A stretch of DNA of 64,000 bases from an uncultured Prevotellaceae bacterium (GTDB lineage Bacteria; Bacteroidota; Bacteroidia; Bacteroidales; Bacteroidaceae), in contig CACZGH010000002.1 of NCBI GenBank assembly GCA_902780635.1, positions 124,001 through 188,000 of the forward strand, in the 5' to 3' direction. The notes beneath the pieces are model-generated. The model had not been told where the DNA came from. It worked only from the letters and a program-made list of their open reading frames with translations, and ran no database searches. This document shows positions 25,854-34,635 of this stretch, piece by piece. Every line of letters begins with the position of its first letter. The first letter of the stretch is position 1. Both the position numbers and the translations under genes were made by a program.

Positions 25854-27902
25854 ATGAAAAGAATCTTTTCCCAGTTGTTCCTGTTCTTTGTCGTCGTGAC
25901 GGCGAATGCTCAGAATCCTTACCTCCCCTTATGGGAGCATCTGCCCGACGGAGAGCCGCGAGTGTTTGAAGACCCCGACCATCCTGGTAAATATCGTGCC
26001 TATATCATCGGTTCGCATGACCTTACCTATACCGCCTATTGTGGCAGTGACGTGCGTATGTGGTCAGCACCAGTGGAAGACCTCAGCCAGTGGCGGGACG
26101 AAGGTCCACTCTTCACCTATTATGTCGACGGCCAGTGGGACACCATGTTTGCCCCTGACCTGGTGGAGGTGAAAGACAAGGCCACCGGCAAGAAGACCTA
26201 TTACCTCTATCCACACTCCAGAGGGTGGGGCAGAATAGCGATGGCCTGCAAAGGCGACCGTCCCGATGGACCTTTCACGCCTATCAACCTGACAGAAGAT
26301 GGTCGCAGGTGTGTGCCTGGTTCGCTGATAGACTTCGACCCCTCGGTGTTTGTTGAGCCTGTCACCGACCCCAAAGATCCTGACTTCGACAAAGGTTTTC
26401 GTGCCTATGTCTTCTATGGCTTCCAGCACTCTACGGCCTGTGAGTTGGATCAAAACACCATGTACTCAAAGCGAGAGGGTACGGAACTGATAGACCCCTT
26501 CATCCCTGCCAGCAGCCGTGACGGCAAACTACTTGACAAGGAGGGTAGTGTGTATAAAGCACTCTACAAAGGGCAGAATCCATTGGACTTCAACTTCTTC
26601 GAAGCTTCCTCTATTCGTCAGGTGGGCAATAAGTACGTGATGGTGTTCTCCGGCTATTCCGGTCCCGACTACGGATTGGGCTCCACTAACTCCGCTCTTC
26701 GCTATGCCTTTGGTGACAGTCCGTTAGGACCCTGGCGCTCTGGTGGCGTGTTGGTCGACTCGCGTGGTGTCGTGCCCAATGAAGACGGCACCCATCTAAC
26801 CACCACCAATGCCGCTCACAACACCCACGGCTCCATCCAAGAGATCAATGGCCAGTGGTATGTGTTTTATCATCGTCCTCCCCGTGGTTTTGGCAATGCC
26901 CGTCAGGCCATGGTGGCACCTGTCAAGATCACCTGGGACAAGAAATCGGTGGCTGATGGTGGCATGGTGCGTATCACCGCCTACGACCCGTATGTGAAAA
27001 ACAATGAGTGGACGGCCGCTGCTTCCGATGGTATGACATACACGGGTGCAGAGGTGACATCGGAGGGCTTCCAGATTTTCGGCCTGCCACCATATCAATA
27101 TTATTCTGCCGGTCTTGCTTGTTATATGACGGGCAACAATTGGATGCAGGAAAACCATGATGTGTGGAACAACAGCATGGATCTGGCTGGCATCACCAAT
27201 GGTGGTATCGTGGGCTTCAAATACTTTGGTTTTGGTGGTCTTGCCAAAGACGCTAAGGGTGTCAAGGCTTTTGAAGGTGCGAAAAAAGGCGACGGCACCA
27301 TGCTGCATCTCAACCTTACATCAGGTGGCAAAGGTGCTTTCAAGATTCATGTGATGCTCGACGGCCCGTATGCCAATGACACATGGAAGGGAAAAGAGAT
27401 TGCTGTCATCGACATACCGGAGAATGCACCTAAGGCTGCCACCGACTATCAAGTGGCTGTTCCCGCTGTTGAGGGACTGAAAGGTAAGCATGCCATCTAT
27501 TTGGTGGTGGAAGGTCCAGAGGTGCCACAACCACAGAACGACCGTCCCCGCTTTGGAGGTCCGCAGCGCCAGCCACAGCGTCCGCAGGGGCTTTTCGACC
27601 TACATGGTATCGGTTTCTCGAAGCAGGGTGCGGCTTTTGAGTGTCCTGTCGTGCCTACTGTCACTATCACCGTCGATGGTAAGGAAATGCGTCTGCCCTC
27701 CACCCCCATCTTCTGCTCCAATGCCAATGGTTATACCGACCTCACCCGTTATCAGGCATATGCGCCCCTCAAGGCCAATTCTGTCATCCGTGCCACCGCC
27801 TCCGACCCGTCAGTTCGGATAGAGGTCAGTCCGATTGTGGCAGGCCGCGCCACGGTGACCTGCACCTATCAAGGTCAGAACAAGGTCTATTTGATCAACT
27901 AA
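25854..27902 (+). CDS. GH43-like enzyme with C-terminal carbohydrate-binding-like domain
   Basis: 682 residues with a signal peptide (LFLFFVVVTANAQ). The propeller (about 20-385) has a base Asp in VFEDPDHPGKYRAYI, a modulating Asp in LIDFDPSVFV and an acid Glu in NFFEASSIRQVGNKYVMV, matching GH43 or the close clan GH-F relatives. Residues about 395-680 contain beta-sandwich modules resembling CBM6-type folds, interrupted by a Gln/Pro/Arg-rich insert (RPRFGGPQRQPQRPQG). Last gene of the operon, followed by a strong terminator. Substrate may be arabinan, arabinoxylan or galactan side chains. Family call is good, specificity open. Confidence 0.8.
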   Translation: MKRIFSQLFLFFVVVTANAQNPYLPLWEHLPDGEPRVFEDPDHPGKYRAYIIGSHDLTYTAYCGSDVRMWSAPVEDLSQWRDEGPLFTYYVDGQWDTMFAPDLVEVKDKATGKKTYYLYPHSRGWGRIAMACKGDRPDGPFTPINLTEDGRRCVPGSLIDFDPSVFVEPVTDPKDPDFDKGFRAYVFYGFQHSTACELDQNTMYSKREGTELIDPFIPASSRDGKLLDKEGSVYKALYKGQNPLDFNFFEASSIRQVGNKYVMVFSGYSGPDYGLGSTNSALRYAFGDSPLGPWRSGGVLVDSRGVVPNEDGTHLTTTNAAHNTHGSIQEINGQWYVFYHRPPRGFGNARQAMVAPVKITWDKKSVADGGMVRITAYDPYVKNNEWTAAASDGMTYTGAEVTSEGFQIFGLPPYQYYSAGLACYMTGNNWMQENHDVWNNSMDLAGITNGGIVGFKYFGFGGLAKDAKGVKAFEGAKKGDGTMLHLNLTSGGKGAFKIHVMLDGPYANDTWKGKEIAVIDIPENAPKAATDYQVAVPAVEGLKGKHAIYLVVEGPEVPQPQNDRPRFGGPQRQPQRPQGLFDLHGIGFSKQGAAFECPVVPTVTITVDGKEMRLPSTPIFCSNANGYTDLTRYQAYAPLKANSVIRATASDPSVRIEVSPIVAGRATVTCTYQGQNKVYLIN

Positions 27903-27919
27903 TGTTGAAAGGTGTGATA

Positions 27920-27957
27920 GAATAAAGCCAGCAATCTGCAGATTGCTGGCTTTATTC
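27920..27957 (+). terminator. Terminator of the xylan operon
   Basis: A near-perfect palindrome: GAATAAAGCCAGCAATCTG pairs with CAGATTGCTGGCTTTATTC. It starts 18 nt after the GH43 stop codon. Confidence 0.8.
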
Positions 27958-28083
27958 TATACAAAGGAATCACTTGTGCGAGGATTTGCGCATCATTTGT
28001 GTGAGATTTGTGGGATTTTGTCGAGATGGGCTTCATTACTGTGTTATTCATAAGCACATAGTAAAAATAATAGCTATGTCACT

Positions 28084-28113
28084 TGTACATTATATTGAAA
28101 TTATCTATTTTTG
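28084..28113 (+). promoter_or_regulatory. Promoter of the lipoprotein gene
   Basis: A -33 TTG (28084-28086) and a -7 TATTTTTG (28106-28113) are 19 nt apart. The 5' UTR would be about 20 nt. Confidence 0.6.
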
Positions 28114-28137
28114 TAACGAGAACCAAAATGATAGTGG

Positions 28138-29037
28138 ATGATGAAAAAACTGATTACTCCAACCTGTTTATTGCCAATCATAGCATTCTTTCTTTTCGTA
28201 ACCTCCTGTGGTGATGACTCAGATATGGAAGAAAATCCCTTTGGAGACTATCTCGAAATCAGAGCGACTGAATGTGAGAAAATAGGTAGTGTCCTTCAAA
28301 TAGACTTTATTGTGATAAATAAATCTAAGAAGAATCTTAATGTCCGTGTTTCTCCAATTTCAGTATCTGACAATAAAGAAAAATGGTATAGGCTGCCAGG
28401 CTTGACAGCTTCCTTTGGTTTTGGCACTCGTGCAAGTACGGTTGCTCATTATTTGACAGAAATAGAAATGCCTGCTGGCGATACAGCTGAACTTCATATC
28501 ATAGCATATGATTTTGACCCAGCAGACGAAGCAACTATTGCTAATGTCAGTTTCTCTGTGGGCATCTATGAAACCGATAGAACATTCGTGATGAAGGACT
28601 CTTATGAAAAGACAGGATTAAAGATTAAAGACCATCGAGTCAAGAGCCATGGCGTACAGACGAATGACAGGTATATTGAATATGAGATTCAGTCTTGTAA
28701 AAAAACAGACAATGATGTTCTTGTACTTGATTTTATCATGAAGAATCTTACAGGTAAATCTCTAAGTAATGTGCGTTTGGAAGTTAGCGATATCTATGAT
28801 AATTTGGGAAATCGCTATATCTGGCCTGCTTATCAAATTAAATGTTTAACAGGAAAATCAAACATTGGTTGGCAGTCAATCACAGACATTCCTGCTGGTG
28901 GCACCATGAATGGTACTGTGAGAATTGATGACTTCAAGGACAATGCCAGTGAGATAACTGTCTACTTATTTTTGGATGCAGACAATTATATATTCAGTGA
29001 CAATATCGCAAGGTTTATCACTATTCCTGTGAAATAG
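28138..29037 (+). CDS. Lipoprotein of unknown function with two repeated beta domains
   Basis: 299 residues with a lipoprotein signal peptide (FFLFVTSCGDD, lipidated Cys near residue 23). Two similar domains follow: the first opens GDYLEIRATECEKIG and has LQIDFIVINKSKKNLNVRVSP; the second opens DRYIEYEIQSCKKTDND and has LVLDFIMKNLTGKSLSNVRL. This pattern (a strand, then NKSxKxLxxVRV) resembles beta-sandwich domains that pack against other envelope proteins, but no family can be named. It is lower in GC than the neighbouring enzyme genes. Stands alone with its own promoter, and ends at a shared inverted repeat. Confidence 0.7.
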   Translation: MMKKLITPTCLLPIIAFFLFVTSCGDDSDMEENPFGDYLEIRATECEKIGSVLQIDFIVINKSKKNLNVRVSPISVSDNKEKWYRLPGLTASFGFGTRASTVAHYLTEIEMPAGDTAELHIIAYDFDPADEATIANVSFSVGIYETDRTFVMKDSYEKTGLKIKDHRVKSHGVQTNDRYIEYEIQSCKKTDNDVLVLDFIMKNLTGKSLSNVRLEVSDIYDNLGNRYIWPAYQIKCLTGKSNIGWQSITDIPAGGTMNGTVRIDDFKDNASEITVYLFLDADNYIFSDNIARFITIPVK

Positions 29038-29040
29038 TAT

Positions 29041-29133
29041 AACTGAACTTTCCCACCCTTTTTTATCACAAATCTCGTGAATTCGTGATAAATAAAACTT
29101 TTACGTTATTTGTGAGGGTGGGAAATTTCAGTT
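29041..29133. terminator. Nested inverted repeat between convergent genes
   Basis: AACTGAACTTTCCCACCC (29041-29058) pairs with 29116-29133 with one mismatch. Inside lie a further stem TTATCAC / GTGATAA and the pair ATCACAAAT / ATTTGTGA. It fills the gap between two convergent stop codons, so a bidirectional terminator is the likely role. Confidence 0.6.
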
Positions 29134-29134
29134 T

Positions 29135-30814
29135 CTAATATGTAAAGCTTGATCCGCCGACGAATTCTCGCATGATGCTGGTGGGTGGTATCTCTTTGTC
29201 GCTGACGGGGATGAAGTAGTGGATGAACTTCAGCAGACGGTGTGCCTCGGAGTATTCGGGGCAGTTTTTGGGCACAGAGGCCAAGATAATCTCGGCATGC
29301 GTGCGGAGCACGGCAAACTCGATGTTGAGGGCTGAGTTGAACATGGCGTCGGCGGTCTCCTGGAAGGGCAGGATCCACTGCTCCTCGGCCTCGCAGACGT
29401 TGGGCCACATTTTGATGGTGTCACGTGCGGAGTAGGCCCCTTTGTTGTAGTCGCGTATGATACGGCGCAGCAGACGGTTGTCGTACGTGGGTATCCAGTT
29501 GTGGTCATCCAGAGAGATGCTCGTCAGTGCAGAGACGAAGATTTTGTATTTCAGCGTGTCGTCGATGTCTTGGGTGAGCAGCGGGTTGAGAGCGTGGATA
29601 CCCTCAATGATGAGCACCGTGTCGTTTTGAAGTTTCAGTTTCTTGCCGTTGTATTCCCGTTTGCCGGTGACGAAATTATACTCCGGCACCTCCACACGCT
29701 CACCGCGCATCAGTCGCTGCAGGTGCTCTTCGAGCAGTGCGCAGTCTACGGCTTTGATGTTGTCGAAGTCATACTGGCCGTTTGGCAACAAGGGCGTGTC
29801 GACTCGGTTGACGAAATAGTCGTCGGTGGAGAAAGAGAGTGGATGGAGCCCGCATGCCATCAGTTGCACCGACAGACGTTTGCAGAACGTGGTCTTGCCC
29901 GAGCTCGATGGTCCGGTGATGAGTACGAGGCGGATAGGGTCTTTCTCTGCCCGGAAACGGGCGTCGATATCCTCAGCTATCTTCACGATTTTTTTCTCCT
30001 GCAAAGCCTCACTTACCTGTATGAGCTTGGATGCCTGCCCTCTTAGCACGGCTTTGTTGACATCGCCGGCGTTGGAGAGACGCATGATGATGTCCCAGTG
30101 CACTTTCTCGGCAAACATCTCGTACGTTTTGGGTTGGTCGATTTTCTCTGCTAGCCGCTGTGGGTCTTTCCGGTCAGGCACACGCAGAAGCAGCCCATCG
30201 CCATACAACTCCAGATCCCACAATTTCAGATAACTGGCTGATGGCACGAGGGGACCATAAAAATAGTCTACGGTGTCGCCCAGCATGTAATAGTCGGTGT
30301 AGATTTGTCCGCTGGTCTCCACCAGTTTCACTTTGTCGGAGAAGCCCCTTTCAGAGAAGATGCGCACAGCCTCTTCGGTGGTGGCCTCAAAGCGCCTGAA
30401 GGGCATGTCGAGGTTGACGATTTGCTGCATTCGCTCCTTGATAGCTTCCACATCCTCGGCGGTGAGAGGCTCGTTGGTACGTCTTTTCACGTTGCAGTAG
30501 TAGCCACGTGAGAGGGGGTGCTCAATAAACAGTTTGCTGCCAGGGAACACGTCGCTTACCGACTTGTATAACAGGAAACAGAGGGAGCGCACGTAAACAC
30601 GGTGTCCGGTGCCTTCTCGGGCGTCGAGAAACTCCACGTCACGGTTTTGAAAGAGTCTGAACTTCAGACCTTGTGAGGCGTTGTTGACTTTTGCGCAAAT
30701 GACGGGGTAGGGGAGACTGATGTCTTCGGCAAACTCTTGATAGACATCGAGCAGGGAGCAACCCTCTGGGAAACTCTTTGTCACATTGTTGTTTTTGCAG
30801 CGAATCTGGAGCAT
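29135..30814 (-). CDS. Uridine-kinase-like nucleoside kinase with TGS-type N-terminus
   Basis: 559 residues, cytoplasmic. The N-terminus (about 1-65) is a ubiquitin-like TGS fold, followed by a domain related to threonyl-tRNA synthetase second additional domain (GYYCNVKRRTNEPLTAEDV), then a P-loop kinase with GPSSSGKTT near residues 295-303, STDDYFVNR and EGIHALNPLLT. This architecture is common in Bacteroidota and Firmicutes and is annotated as nucleoside kinase of the uridine kinase family; the phosphoryl acceptor is probably a pyrimidine nucleoside. Runs on the same strand as the SpoIIE phosphatase gene (48 bp apart). Confidence 0.88.
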   Translation of the reverse strand: MLQIRCKNNNVTKSFPEGCSLLDVYQEFAEDISLPYPVICAKVNNASQGLKFRLFQNRDVEFLDAREGTGHRVYVRSLCFLLYKSVSDVFPGSKLFIEHPLSRGYYCNVKRRTNEPLTAEDVEAIKERMQQIVNLDMPFRRFEATTEEAVRIFSERGFSDKVKLVETSGQIYTDYYMLGDTVDYFYGPLVPSASYLKLWDLELYGDGLLLRVPDRKDPQRLAEKIDQPKTYEMFAEKVHWDIIMRLSNAGDVNKAVLRGQASKLIQVSEALQEKKIVKIAEDIDARFRAEKDPIRLVLITGPSSSGKTTFCKRLSVQLMACGLHPLSFSTDDYFVNRVDTPLLPNGQYDFDNIKAVDCALLEEHLQRLMRGERVEVPEYNFVTGKREYNGKKLKLQNDTVLIIEGIHALNPLLTQDIDDTLKYKIFVSALTSISLDDHNWIPTYDNRLLRRIIRDYNKGAYSARDTIKMWPNVCEAEEQWILPFQETADAMFNSALNIEFAVLRTHAEIILASVPKNCPEYSEAHRLLKFIHYFIPVSDKEIPPTSIMREFVGGSSFTY

Positions 30815-30861
30815 AATATGGGTAGGTTAGATGAAGTCTGATAGTTTTTTAGAGGCAGGAG

Positions 30862-32730
30862 TCATTGGCTTCTGCCGTAGCGGATTGCAAACAAGGTCAG
30901 GTCGTCGCTTTGTTCGGTGTCGCCCACGAAATGGGTCACTGCCTCAGTCATGTCGTGTATGAGTTGTTTGCAGGTGCCCCCTGCTGGCAACTTGTTCAAC
31001 ACTTGACGTGTCCTCTCTATGCCGAACTCTTCGTTTTTTGCGTTCTCGGCCTCGGTCAGTCCGTCGGTGTAGAGGAAGATGAAAGAGCCAGGAGGTATCG
31101 CGCTTTCTTCTGCGACGTATTCCCAATCTGGCATTGCTCCGATGGGAAGATGAGCTTTCATAGGCAATAGTGTCGCCGACATGGATGGGGTACCGTCATT
31201 CGTGGTGGTCTCGCCACCTGATGGCCGCAAGATCCATGGTGCTTTATGTCCAGCGTTGCAGTATCGCAGTGTGCCGGTGTGCAAGTCAAGCACTCCCACG
31301 AAGAGTGTGATAAAGATGTTGTTCTCGTTATCGCGTGTCATCTCCTTGTTCATCAGCTTGACGATTTTGTCAGGAGCGGTCTCTTGTGCTGCAAGCATCT
31401 GAAAGATAGACCGTGCCATGGCCATTACGATGGCTGCCGGTATGCCCTTGCCCGACACGTCGCCTATACAGAAGAGCAGTTTGTCATCGCTCATGTTATA
31501 GTCATAGAAGTCGCCGCCCACCTGTCGGGCGGGTGTCAGCAATGCATGCATGTCGATGTCGTCTTGGCTGGTGGGGGTATATAGTTTGGGCAGCATCGCC
31601 ATCTGTATGTTGCGGGAGAGGGAAAGTTCTCTGACCACCCTTTCTTTCTCTAAATTGACGGTTTGCAGTTTTTGAAACCCTTTGACGGTGCGTGACAAGA
31701 TGTAGGCTAGCAGTGCCAGTCCGACGAGCATCAGGACAAGCATTCCCGTCCCGACCTGCCTCAGGCCTTTGTAGATTTCATCGTCGCTACACACCACCAC
31801 CATCGACCATCCGAGTTGTTCGCCATTGTTGAGGAGGCTGTCTCGCCCGATGGGAGCGAAGAACACATAGTTTTTCTCACCATTCTCGTCGGTGATGGTG
31901 GCTTGGCCTGTCTGCCCGTCCATGATCTTTCTGTTGACATTCCTGACGGAGGTGTCGGTCAGATTGGCTGTGGCCTCATGGATGGATTTCTGCATGATGA
32001 GGCTCTCTGTGGGGCATGCCATCAGCTGGCCTGTACGTGAAATCATGAGGTTGTAGGACGACGGATAAAGATGATGCTCATTGAGCACCTTTTGTAGCCA
32101 GTCGAGGGCCACGTCAGCCCCAAAGACCGCCACGGTGCGTCCTTGTGCGTCGTGGATGGGTCGAGAATAGGTGATCATGAGTTTTTCCCCTCCAGCGTCG
32201 TCAAAATAAGGTTCCGTCCAGTAGCTCTTGTTCGTTTTCATGGGGATGGCATACCAGTCGGCCTGGTGGTAGTTATGTCGCTCACTGCCTATTTGCAGAT
32301 GTTCGAGCGAACCGTCCTCTCTCTCGACCACGTATGGCTCAAACCACTGCCCTTTGGAGGGGTAATAGTTGGGCAAGAAACCTATGCCGCATCCCATGAT
32401 ATTGGGGGCTCCTTCTATCATGTGTTTCATCACCGTGGGCAGTTCGTCGGGTGTGGAGAGATGTTGCTCGATCATCCATACCGTGGTGTTGGCGGTAGCT
32501 TCGACAGAGGACAGTATTTTCTCTATTTCCAGATTTTTCACGCGCAGTTCGCTTTCGGCCCGTTGCTCCACTTCTTGACGGATGCCCTCGCGTGCATACC
32601 AGTATTGGATGGCCGATGTGAGCTCCATCAACACGCCTGCGGTGATGATCACTGCCAGTGTTGATTTCGTGCTCAATGACTTGCGCCATTGGTTCAATTT
32701 CTGTCGTATGTTCATCTGTCTCTGACTCAT
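30862..32730 (-). CDS. SpoIIE-family serine phosphatase with extracytoplasmic Cache sensor
   Basis: 622 residues. A first membrane segment near residues 22-42 (LAVIITAGVLMELTSAI) is followed by a periplasmic double-Cache-like sensor (about 45-320, with PIHDAQGRTVAVFGADVAL) and a second segment near 328-346 (MLVLMLVGLALLAYIL). The cytoplasmic part (about 370-620) is a PP2C-type SpoIIE phosphatase: DIDMHALLTPARQVGGDFYDY, GDVSGKGIPAAIVM and FLYTDGLTEAENAKNEEFG. These enzymes dephosphorylate anti-sigma-factor antagonists or act on other partner-switching proteins; no partner is nearby. The input ligand is unknown. Confidence 0.88.
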   Translation of the reverse strand: MSQRQMNIRQKLNQWRKSLSTKSTLAVIITAGVLMELTSAIQYWYAREGIRQEVEQRAESELRVKNLEIEKILSSVEATANTTVWMIEQHLSTPDELPTVMKHMIEGAPNIMGCGIGFLPNYYPSKGQWFEPYVVEREDGSLEHLQIGSERHNYHQADWYAIPMKTNKSYWTEPYFDDAGGEKLMITYSRPIHDAQGRTVAVFGADVALDWLQKVLNEHHLYPSSYNLMISRTGQLMACPTESLIMQKSIHEATANLTDTSVRNVNRKIMDGQTGQATITDENGEKNYVFFAPIGRDSLLNNGEQLGWSMVVVCSDDEIYKGLRQVGTGMLVLMLVGLALLAYILSRTVKGFQKLQTVNLEKERVVRELSLSRNIQMAMLPKLYTPTSQDDIDMHALLTPARQVGGDFYDYNMSDDKLLFCIGDVSGKGIPAAIVMAMARSIFQMLAAQETAPDKIVKLMNKEMTRDNENNIFITLFVGVLDLHTGTLRYCNAGHKAPWILRPSGGETTTNDGTPSMSATLLPMKAHLPIGAMPDWEYVAEESAIPPGSFIFLYTDGLTEAENAKNEEFGIERTRQVLNKLPAGGTCKQLIHDMTEAVTHFVGDTEQSDDLTLFAIRYGRSQ

Positions 32731-32739
32731 CTTAGGTCA

Positions 32740-32747
32740 CAAATATA
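32740..32747 (-). promoter_or_regulatory. -7 box of the SpoIIE phosphatase gene
   Basis: TATATTTG on the minus strand, 9 nt before the start codon at 32730, giving a very short leader. Confidence 0.5.
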
Positions 32748-32778
32748 ACACTTTTATCTGAACTGAAGACATCAAATC

Positions 32779-33705
32779 TCACTTTTTTTGAGAAACAAGC
32801 AATCGTGCGAGCAACGCGCCAGCAATGTTGTGCCAGACGCTGAAAATAGCTCCGGGCACCGTGGCCAGTGCCATAGCCTGAAAATGCTGCTGTGCCAGCG
32901 AGCATGCCAGTCCGGAGTTTTGCATGCCCACCTCAACACTGATGGCGATAGTTTTTTCCCTTTTGAGGTGAATGGCTTTACCCACTACGAATCCCAGGAG
33001 GAAACCCATCAGATTGTGCAGGATAACGACAGCGATAATCAATAGACCACTGTGGAGCAGCTTGTCGGCATTGGCAGAGACGACAGCCCCGACAATCATG
33101 GTGATGGCGATGGTGGAGATGGCAGGCAGGACATTTTTCACTATTTTGTCCGACGGCCGCAACCATTTCTTGATCAACAGTCCGAGAGCAATGGGCAGGA
33201 TGATGACCTGAAAGATGCTCATGAACATCGACCAGAAATTGACATCGACGTATTTCCCGGCAAAGAGATAAGTGAGCAGCGGTGTGAGAACTGGGGCGCA
33301 AAGTGTTGAGACGCTGGTCATACCGACAGACAGCGCCAGGTCGCCTCCTGCCAGATAGGTAATGACGTTGGAGGCGGTGCCCCCTGGGCAACATCCTACG
33401 AGCACGACACCCACAGCCAACTCAGGCGGCAAGGCGAACACCCTTGTGAGTAACCATGCCAGAAGCGGCATGATGGTGATCTGTGCTAGAAAACCGATGA
33501 AAATGTCTTTTGGCCGGGCGAAAACAATGCGAAAATCCTCCCACTGCATGGCCAAGCCCATGCCAAACATGACGATACCCAACAGCCAACTGATCCATGA
33601 GGTCTGTATCACCCCCACCACATTTGGCCACATAAATGCCGCCACTGCCATCAGCAAAACGATGGCAGCCATCCAACGGCTGATAAAAATGCAAACTTTG
33701 TACAT
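32779..33705 (-). CDS. Bile acid:sodium symporter family (SBF) transporter
   Basis: 308 residues from the ATG at 33705 (MYKVCIFISRWMAAIVLL). A longer frame exists to 33732, but those codons overlap the promoter's -7 box. About nine to ten hydrophobic helices follow, with family motifs MFGMGLAMQWEDF, VGVVLVGCCPGGTASNVITYLAGGDLALSV and VEVGMQNSGLACSLA. Bacterial members import organic anions such as pantoate, bile acids or related solutes with sodium. Monocistronic, convergent-free on its downstream side. Substrate unknown. Confidence 0.88.
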   Translation of the reverse strand: MYKVCIFISRWMAAIVLLMAVAAFMWPNVVGVIQTSWISWLLGIVMFGMGLAMQWEDFRIVFARPKDIFIGFLAQITIMPLLAWLLTRVFALPPELAVGVVLVGCCPGGTASNVITYLAGGDLALSVGMTSVSTLCAPVLTPLLTYLFAGKYVDVNFWSMFMSIFQVIILPIALGLLIKKWLRPSDKIVKNVLPAISTIAITMIVGAVVSANADKLLHSGLLIIAVVILHNLMGFLLGFVVGKAIHLKREKTIAISVEVGMQNSGLACSLAQQHFQAMALATVPGAIFSVWHNIAGALLARLLVSQKK

Positions 33706-33710
33706 CAGTG

Positions 33711-33718
33711 CAAAATTA
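33711..33718 (-). promoter_or_regulatory. -7 box of the SBF transporter gene, leaderless
   Basis: TAATTTTG on the minus strand ends 5 nt before the ATG at 33705, so transcription would start at or within a few bases of the start codon. An alternative start at 33672 would give a normal leader but cuts the conserved N-terminus. Confidence 0.5.
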
Positions 33719-33732
33719 CAAAGAATCTGCAA

Positions 33733-33839
33733 AATACCGCTCTTTTTTACAAAAAAACATTCTATCTTTGCCCAGAAACACTTTATCCCAATCCCCTCGG
33801 TTACTCCCTTAGTACTCCCTCAGTTACTCCCCTATCATT
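33733..33839 (+). other. Intergenic region with orphan promoter box and pyrimidine-rich repeats
   Basis: A plus-strand TATCTTTG (33763-33770) is followed by CCCAGAAACACTTTATCCC and short repeats of TTACTCCC/GTACTCCC (33790-33832). No open reading frame follows on that strand, and the next gene is convergent. It could be a decayed gene start or a small RNA. Confidence 0.35.
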
Positions 33840-34634
33840 TCATCCTATTAGTGTTTCTATTTTCTTATCGTTATCCTCCTCAATCATGAAACATTTTTGA
33901 GAGTCGATCATGGCGAGATGGTCGTATGCGATCATGTCTTCTAGCATGCCATCAAGTCTTGTATGGCCGAACACTTGGAACACTTGATTGAAGCCATAAA
34001 CTTTTGAGACATCTGTCGGATGCTCTTCGATGTCTGCCCAAAGCATACTGCCAGTTTTTTCACCATGGAAAAGAGAGCGGAGCTTTCCAATGACACAGAG
34101 CATCTCCTGTCCTAGTCCGTCATCATCGAGCAGGTTGATTCGGTCGATGATGTCTTGGTCAGCGATGGAAATTTCACGGTCATTCAGCCCCCATACTTTC
34201 GAGTTGACCTTGTTGAGCCAATAGGCGGTCAGACCGGCATGGGTGAACACATACGGAATGTCGTTTACAATCTCAAGATATGCCAACTGAAACAAGTCCT
34301 TATGTTCCTTGAATACCTCATGGTATTTCTCCCAATTGCGTTTGTCACACCGGCTTCCACGAGCCTGCTCATAAAATATCTGTGAACTATAATGTTGGTC
34401 GTGGTTGCCTTTGATCAGAATGACCTTCCCTTGATGGGTTAGTTTCAGATGGATGATTTCCATCAAGTTGTCATACACGTTTTCCGGTGTGTATTCGATG
34501 CCCTCGTTACGGTATGGGTCAAGATAGTCGCCCAGGAAAATGACTCGGTCCACTTGATCGATGTATTTGTTGACAGGTTCCTTCCAAAAAGTACGCCCAT
34601 GCACATCGGGTACAACCAATATTTTCTTCATCAT
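33840..34634 (-). CDS. Calcineurin-like metallophosphatase
   Basis: 264 residues, soluble. The metal-binding motifs are in order: VPDVHGRTFW (D-x-H), IFLGDYLDP (G-D-x-x-D), IKGNHDQHY (G-N-H-D), FTHAGL (H) and FGHTRLD (G-H). It therefore hydrolyses phosphoesters; the family includes protein phosphatases and Ap4A hydrolases, and the target is not known. Its start lies 1 bp after the end of the frameshifted upstream gene, which implies an operon with the two genes before it (36135 to 33840). Confidence 0.88.
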   Translation of the reverse strand: MMKKILVVPDVHGRTFWKEPVNKYIDQVDRVIFLGDYLDPYRNEGIEYTPENVYDNLMEIIHLKLTHQGKVILIKGNHDQHYSSQIFYEQARGSRCDKRNWEKYHEVFKEHKDLFQLAYLEIVNDIPYVFTHAGLTAYWLNKVNSKVWGLNDREISIADQDIIDRINLLDDDGLGQEMLCVIGKLRSLFHGEKTGSMLWADIEEHPTDVSKVYGFNQVFQVFGHTRLDGMLEDMIAYDHLAMIDSQKCFMIEEDNDKKIETLIG

Positions 34635-34635
34635 G

